A DNA stretch of 64,000 bases, from NCBI RefSeq assembly GCF_018413525.1, contig NZ_JAHCDD010000021.1, forward strand, positions 1 through 64,000, given 5' to 3'. The notes beneath the pieces are model-generated. The model ran no database searches and was not told the DNA's origin. It saw only the letters and a program-made list of their open reading frames with translations. Shown here piece by piece: positions 60,698 to 64,000 of the stretch. The position numbers and the translations under genes are program-made. Numbering within the stretch: the first letter of the stretch is position 1; each line of letters begins with the position of its first letter. The stretch is from Acidovorax sp. CCYZU-2555 (GTDB taxonomy: Bacteria; Pseudomonadota; Gammaproteobacteria; Burkholderiales; Burkholderiaceae_C).

Positions 60698-61657
60698 TTA
60701 CACCATGCCGGACTTGACCATGGTCGCGCGCAGGCTCGCGAACTCGTTGTCGACGAAGTTGGCGAACGCATCGCCGGCCAGCCAGGCCGATGTCCAGTCG
60801 TTCTTCTTCATCGCTTCGGCCCACGACTTGCTCTTGACAGCCTTGTCGAGCGAAGCGATCAGCGCATCGCGCTGCTCGCGGCTGATGCCGGGAGCGCCGT
60901 AGACACCGCGCCAGTTGCCGATTTCCACGTCGATGCCCTGCTCCTTGAGCGTGGGCACATTGGAGCCCGCGAGGCGCTGGGCCGATGTCACCGCGATGGG
61001 CTTCATCTTGCCGGTGGCGATGTATTCGGCGAACTCGCTGAAGCCGCTGCCGCCCACGGTGACGTTGCCGCCCAGGATGGCCGAGATGGCTTCACCGCCG
61101 CCACGGAAGGCAACGTAGTTGATCTTGGCGGGGTCCACGCCCACGGCGCGCGCAATCATCGCCGCAGCGATGTGCTCGGTCGATCCACGCGAACCGCCGC
61201 CCCACTTGATGCTGCCCGGGTCCTTCTTGAGCTGGGCCACGACATCGGCCATGGTCTTGTAAGGCGAGTTGGTGGGCAGCACGAACACGTTGTATTCGCT
61301 GGTCAGGCGCGCCAGCGGCGTGGCCTGGGTCAGGTTCACGGGTGGCTTGCCCGTGATGATGCCGCCCAACATCACCGCGCCCATCACCATCATCGCGTTC
61401 GGATCGCCCTTGCTGCCATTGACGAACTGCGCCAGGCCGATCGCGCCGGCGGCGCCGCCCTTGTTGTCATAAGTGACCGAGGAGGCCACGCCCGCGTCCT
61501 GCAAGGCCTTGCCCAGCGCCCGGCCCGTGCTGTCCCAGCCGCCGCCCGGGTTGGCCGGCAGCATCATCTTGATGGCTTGCGAAGCCTGGGCGCTCAGGGG
61601 CAGCGCACCGCCAACGGCCAGGGCGGCCAGGGAGTGAAGGAAGGTGTCTCGGCGCAT
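60698..61657 (-). CDS. tctC: Periplasmic receptor TctC
   Basis: A 319-residue receptor. The signal peptide MRRDTFLHSLAALAVGGALP ends SAQASQAI. Segments typical of true TctC are MMLPANPGGGWDSTGRALG, GGSRGSTEHIAAAMI, FRGGGEAISAILGG and NWRGVYGAPGI. GGAG before the ATG supports the start (a TTG at 61696 is the alternative). It heads tctCBA and is divergent from tctD. Citrate or another tricarboxylate is the expected ligand by homology. Confidence 0.94.
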   Translation of the reverse strand: MRRDTFLHSLAALAVGGALPLSAQASQAIKMMLPANPGGGWDSTGRALGKALQDAGVASSVTYDNKGGAAGAIGLAQFVNGSKGDPNAMMVMGAVMLGGIITGKPPVNLTQATPLARLTSEYNVFVLPTNSPYKTMADVVAQLKKDPGSIKWGGGSRGSTEHIAAAMIARAVGVDPAKINYVAFRGGGEAISAILGGNVTVGGSGFSEFAEYIATGKMKPIAVTSAQRLAGSNVPTLKEQGIDVEIGNWRGVYGAPGISREQRDALIASLDKAVKSKSWAEAMKKNDWTSAWLAGDAFANFVDNEFASLRATMVKSGMV

Positions 61658-61702
61658 GGTTGTCTCCTTAGGTTTTATCGAAGTCGTGCCGCGCAATCAT
61701 GC

Positions 61703-61716
61703 GACAGGCACCTGTC
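61703..61716. promoter_or_regulatory. TctD operator candidate
   Basis: GACAGG-CA-CCTGTC, a perfect inverted repeat in the 157-base divergent region between tctC and tctD. Confidence 0.5.
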
Positions 61717-61814
61717 AAAAGGCTGTACGCAGTCCTAGGTGTAATCCCCTAAACCTGCGCAGCCCAATGCCCCGCAAAGGTGGCGGCCGCCGCCAGGTGA
61801 TAATCTGCGGCCCC

Positions 61815-62495
61815 ATGCGCCTGTTGCTTGTTGAAGATGATCCCGCGATGCGTGAAACGCTGCAGCGCACGCTTGCGCGCCGCGGCATGCAGGTGCGCAC
61901 CGCGGCCGACGGCCCGAGCGCACTGAACGAATGGCTCACCGGCCTGCCCGACGCCGTCGTGCTCGACCTGAGCCTGCCCGGCCTCGACGGCCTGCAGGTG
62001 CTCGACGCCGCGCGCCAGCAGGGCCTGCGCACGCCGGTGCTGATACTCACGGCGCGCGACACCGTCGGTGACCGCGTGCTGGGCCTGAACGCCGGCGCCG
62101 ACGACTATCTCACCAAACCTTTCGACCTCGACGAACTCGAAGCCCGGCTGCGCGCGCTGCTGCGCCGCAGCACCGGCCTGGCCAGCCCGCCGGCCCAGGA
62201 AGAATCGGTGCTGGGCGCGCTGCGCTACGAGAAGCAAAGCGGCGCGCTGTACGCCTGGGGAGAGCCGCTTGATCTGACGCCGCGCGAGCGCGCGCTGATC
62301 CAGGCGCTGATCGCCCGGCCCGGCCATGCGGTGGCCAAGGAGCGGCTGTTCGCGCTGGTGTTTCCCGGGGAGACCGAAGTGCAATACGAAGCTGTCGAAG
62401 TCGTCGTCTACCGCCTGCGCAAGAAACTCGCGGGCACGGGCGTGACGCTGATGACGCTGCGCGGCCTGGGCTATCTGCTCAAGGCCGAAGACTGA
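61815..62495 (+). CDS. tctD: Response regulator TctD (OmpR type)
   Basis: A 226-residue response regulator. The receiver (about 1-118) has the acidic pair in VEDDPA, the phosphorylation Asp51 in AVVLDLSLPG and the Lys in YLTKPFDL. The C-terminal winged helix (about 130-224, LDLTPRERALIQAL) binds DNA. The start MRLLLVEDDP is the first that gives a normal receiver. It lies six bases before tctE and is divergent from tctCBA, as in Salmonella. Confidence 0.94.
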   Translation: MRLLLVEDDPAMRETLQRTLARRGMQVRTAADGPSALNEWLTGLPDAVVLDLSLPGLDGLQVLDAARQQGLRTPVLILTARDTVGDRVLGLNAGADDYLTKPFDLDELEARLRALLRRSTGLASPPAQEESVLGALRYEKQSGALYAWGEPLDLTPRERALIQALIARPGHAVAKERLFALVFPGETEVQYEAVEVVVYRLRKKLAGTGVTLMTLRGLGYLLKAED

Positions 62496-62500
62496 AAACC

Positions 62501-63994
62501 ATGGCCAGCGCGCGTGCGCCGCTTCGCCCCGCGTGGTCGCTGCGCCGGCAACTGCTGGTCGGCATTCTGCTGCCGGTGCTGCTGCTCATAGGCTTCAACA
62601 CCTGGAGCCTGCACCAGCAGACGCTGACCGCGCTCAACACCGCCTATGACCGCACGCTGCTGGCCTCGGCCAAGAGCATCAGCGAACAGCTGGGCGTGTT
62701 CGGCTACGACGACGAGGCCGAGTTGCGCGCGCTCGTGCCCTACTCCGCGCTGGAGATTTTCGAGGCCGACAACCAGAGCCGCATGTTCTACCGCGTCTCG
62801 ACGATCAACGGCGAAATGGTCTCGGGCTTTGCCGAGCTGCCGATGTGGCGCGGCCAGATTCCGCAGCGCCCGCCCTACGCGGCGCTGGTCGATTTCTACG
62901 ACGCCCAGTTCCGCGGCGTGCCCGTGCGCATGGCCGTGCTGCTGCAGCCCGTGGCCAGCGCCGAAGGCCGCGGCATGGCCGTGATCCAGGTCGCCGAGAC
63001 GCTGGAGCTGCGCGAAGCCCAGGCCTGGCCCATTCTCTGGCGCACGCTGGCCAGCCAGGCGCTGCTGGTGGCCGTGATCGCTCTCATCGTCGTGCTGGTG
63101 GTGCAGCGCGCCACCCAGCCGGTGCGCGCACTCAGCGCGGCCTTGCAGGCGCGCACGCAAGGCGACCTGAGCCCCTTGCATGCGCCCACGGCCGCGCGCG
63201 AACTGCAGCCGCTGGTGCAGGCGACCAACCAGGTCATGCAGCGCCTGCGCCTGCTGCTGGCCCACCAGAAGCGCTTTGTGCGCGACGCCTCCCATCAGCT
63301 GCGCACGCCGCTGGCCGTGCTCAAGATCCAGGTGCAGTCGGCGCAGCGCGGCGATGTGCCCGCGGCCCAGGCGTTTGCCGAAATCGGCGCCACGGTGGAG
63401 CGCGCGACCCAGCTCGCCAACCAGATGCTGTCGCTGGCCAAGGTCGAGCAGTTGCGCCAGCAGGACACGCCCGCACCGCCCCGCGCCTGGGACGATATCG
63501 TGCGCGAGATCGCACTCGATCTGTCGCCCCTGATGGCCGAAAAAAACCTCGACTTCGAGCTGCAGGCCCCGCAGCCCGTCGATGTCGATGCCCATGCCTG
63601 GATGCTGCGCGAACTCACGCGCAATCTGCTGCACAACGCCGTGCATTACTCGCCCGCATCGGGCTGGCTGCGCGTGCAGCTGACGCTGCAGCCCGCGCCC
63701 AACGGCCACTGCGCAGCCCGGCTGTGCATCAGCGACAGCGGACCGGGCATCAGCGATGAGCTGGCCCAGCGCCTGTTCCAGCCGTTTTCGGCGGGCGACC
63801 TGCAGGCCGGCTCCGGCCTGGGCCTGGCCATCTGCCATGAAATCGTGCAGGCGCTGGGCGGGCAGTTGCAGCTGCGCAACCGCAGCGCAACGCCGGGCGG
63901 CATTCCTGCCGGCCTCGACGCCGTGGTCACGCTGCGTCGCAGCGACACCCTCTCCCACGATACGCGCATGGGGACTAGCGCACCACGCCCCTGA
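62501..63994 (+). CDS. tctE: Sensor histidine kinase TctE
   Basis: A 497-residue inner-membrane kinase. The first membrane segment (about 13-35) is followed by a periplasmic sensor (about 36-165, YSALEIFEADNQSRMFYRVS) and a second segment (about 178-205). A HAMP-like linker and the His box RFVRDASHQLRTPLAVLK follow, then N box LTRNLLHNAVHYS and G boxes CISDSGPGIS and GSGLGLAICHEI. It phosphorylates TctD in response to an extracellular tricarboxylate, by homology. It ends six bases before the end of the window. Confidence 0.94.
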   Translation: MASARAPLRPAWSLRRQLLVGILLPVLLLIGFNTWSLHQQTLTALNTAYDRTLLASAKSISEQLGVFGYDDEAELRALVPYSALEIFEADNQSRMFYRVSTINGEMVSGFAELPMWRGQIPQRPPYAALVDFYDAQFRGVPVRMAVLLQPVASAEGRGMAVIQVAETLELREAQAWPILWRTLASQALLVAVIALIVVLVVQRATQPVRALSAALQARTQGDLSPLHAPTAARELQPLVQATNQVMQRLRLLLAHQKRFVRDASHQLRTPLAVLKIQVQSAQRGDVPAAQAFAEIGATVERATQLANQMLSLAKVEQLRQQDTPAPPRAWDDIVREIALDLSPLMAEKNLDFELQAPQPVDVDAHAWMLRELTRNLLHNAVHYSPASGWLRVQLTLQPAPNGHCAARLCISDSGPGISDELAQRLFQPFSAGDLQAGSGLGLAICHEIVQALGGQLQLRNRSATPGGIPAGLDAVVTLRRSDTLSHDTRMGTSAPRP

Positions 63995-64000
63995 ACAGGC

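Noticed and set aside
1-64000. CRISPR array, prophage, complete insertion sequence or rRNA genes
   Set aside because: I looked for regular spacer repeats, phage structural or integrase motifs, transposase motifs with end repeats, and rRNA stretches, and saw none.

Overview
The window is a high-GC chromosome segment from a betaproteobacterium, most likely a member of the Comamonadaceae (Burkholderiales). The evidence for this is the hpnC/hpnD/hpnE squalene set, four periplasmic receptors of the Bug/TctC type, a Gram-negative porin of the Burkholderiales type, and many IclR, LysR, TetR and MocR regulators beside small catabolic operons. I see no complete insertion sequence, prophage, CRISPR array or rRNA operon.

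Layout. 0-4.5 kb: trigger factor, tRNA-Pro(GGG), three small genes for very hydrophilic, probably disordered proteins, a Cys-containing small protein and tRNA-Leu(UAG). 4.5-9 kb: a two-gene RND efflux operon without an outer-membrane component. 9-13.6 kb: hpnC, an RhlE-type RNA helicase, hpnD and hpnE. 13.7-21.3 kb: a catabolic-looking region with IclR and LysR regulators at its edges, a lone TRAP receptor, two paralogous EthD-like proteins, a porin, a zinc alcohol dehydrogenase and a Bug receptor. 21.3-27.6 kb: YddG-type exporter, three small conserved proteins, a HAD hydrolase, ferrochelatase, an Lrp regulator and an EamA transporter. 27.7-29.9 kb: a sulfur operon (periplasmic rhodanese, YeeE/YedE transporter, a 55-residue membrane-anchored protein). 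30-38.6 kb: a five-gene branched-chain/aromatic-type ABC importer with an alpha/beta hydrolase, a sigma-54 activator and an amidohydrolase, all on the minus strand. 38.7-40.2 kb: a small islet with a lipoprotein of unknown function and a helicase remnant. 40.2-44.4 kb: an iron-regulated FecI/FecR/TonB-receptor set. 44.5-48.3 kb: diguanylate cyclase, two conserved small proteins and a MocR regulator. 48.3-56 kb: hydrolase, Bug receptor, TetR, a second Bug receptor broken by an amber codon, an alkylsulfatase and a tannase-family esterase. 56-58.4 kb: a divergent MFS/LysR pair. 58.5-64 kb: tctCBA with the divergent tctDE two-component system.

How the parts work together. The window is mostly about scavenging: periplasmic receptors (TRAP, Bug, Liv, TctC) and TonB-dependent uptake, each beside a regulator and often a hydrolytic enzyme. 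Several regulators can be matched to a symmetric site in the adjoining intergenic region (IclR, LysR twice, TetR, TctD). A good sigma-54 promoter precedes the liv operon, with two enhancer-like repeats between it and the gene for a sigma-54 activator.

Features most worth a second look: a tannase-family esterase that has lost both cysteines of the family's CS-D-HC motif; the amber-interrupted Bug receptor beside a sulfatase without an export signal; the sigma-54-driven liv operon; the EthD-like paralogue pair around a porin; the 55-residue protein in the sulfur operon; and a REP-like repeat that forms the coding tail of a hydrolase. No function was assigned where only open frames and composition support the gene.
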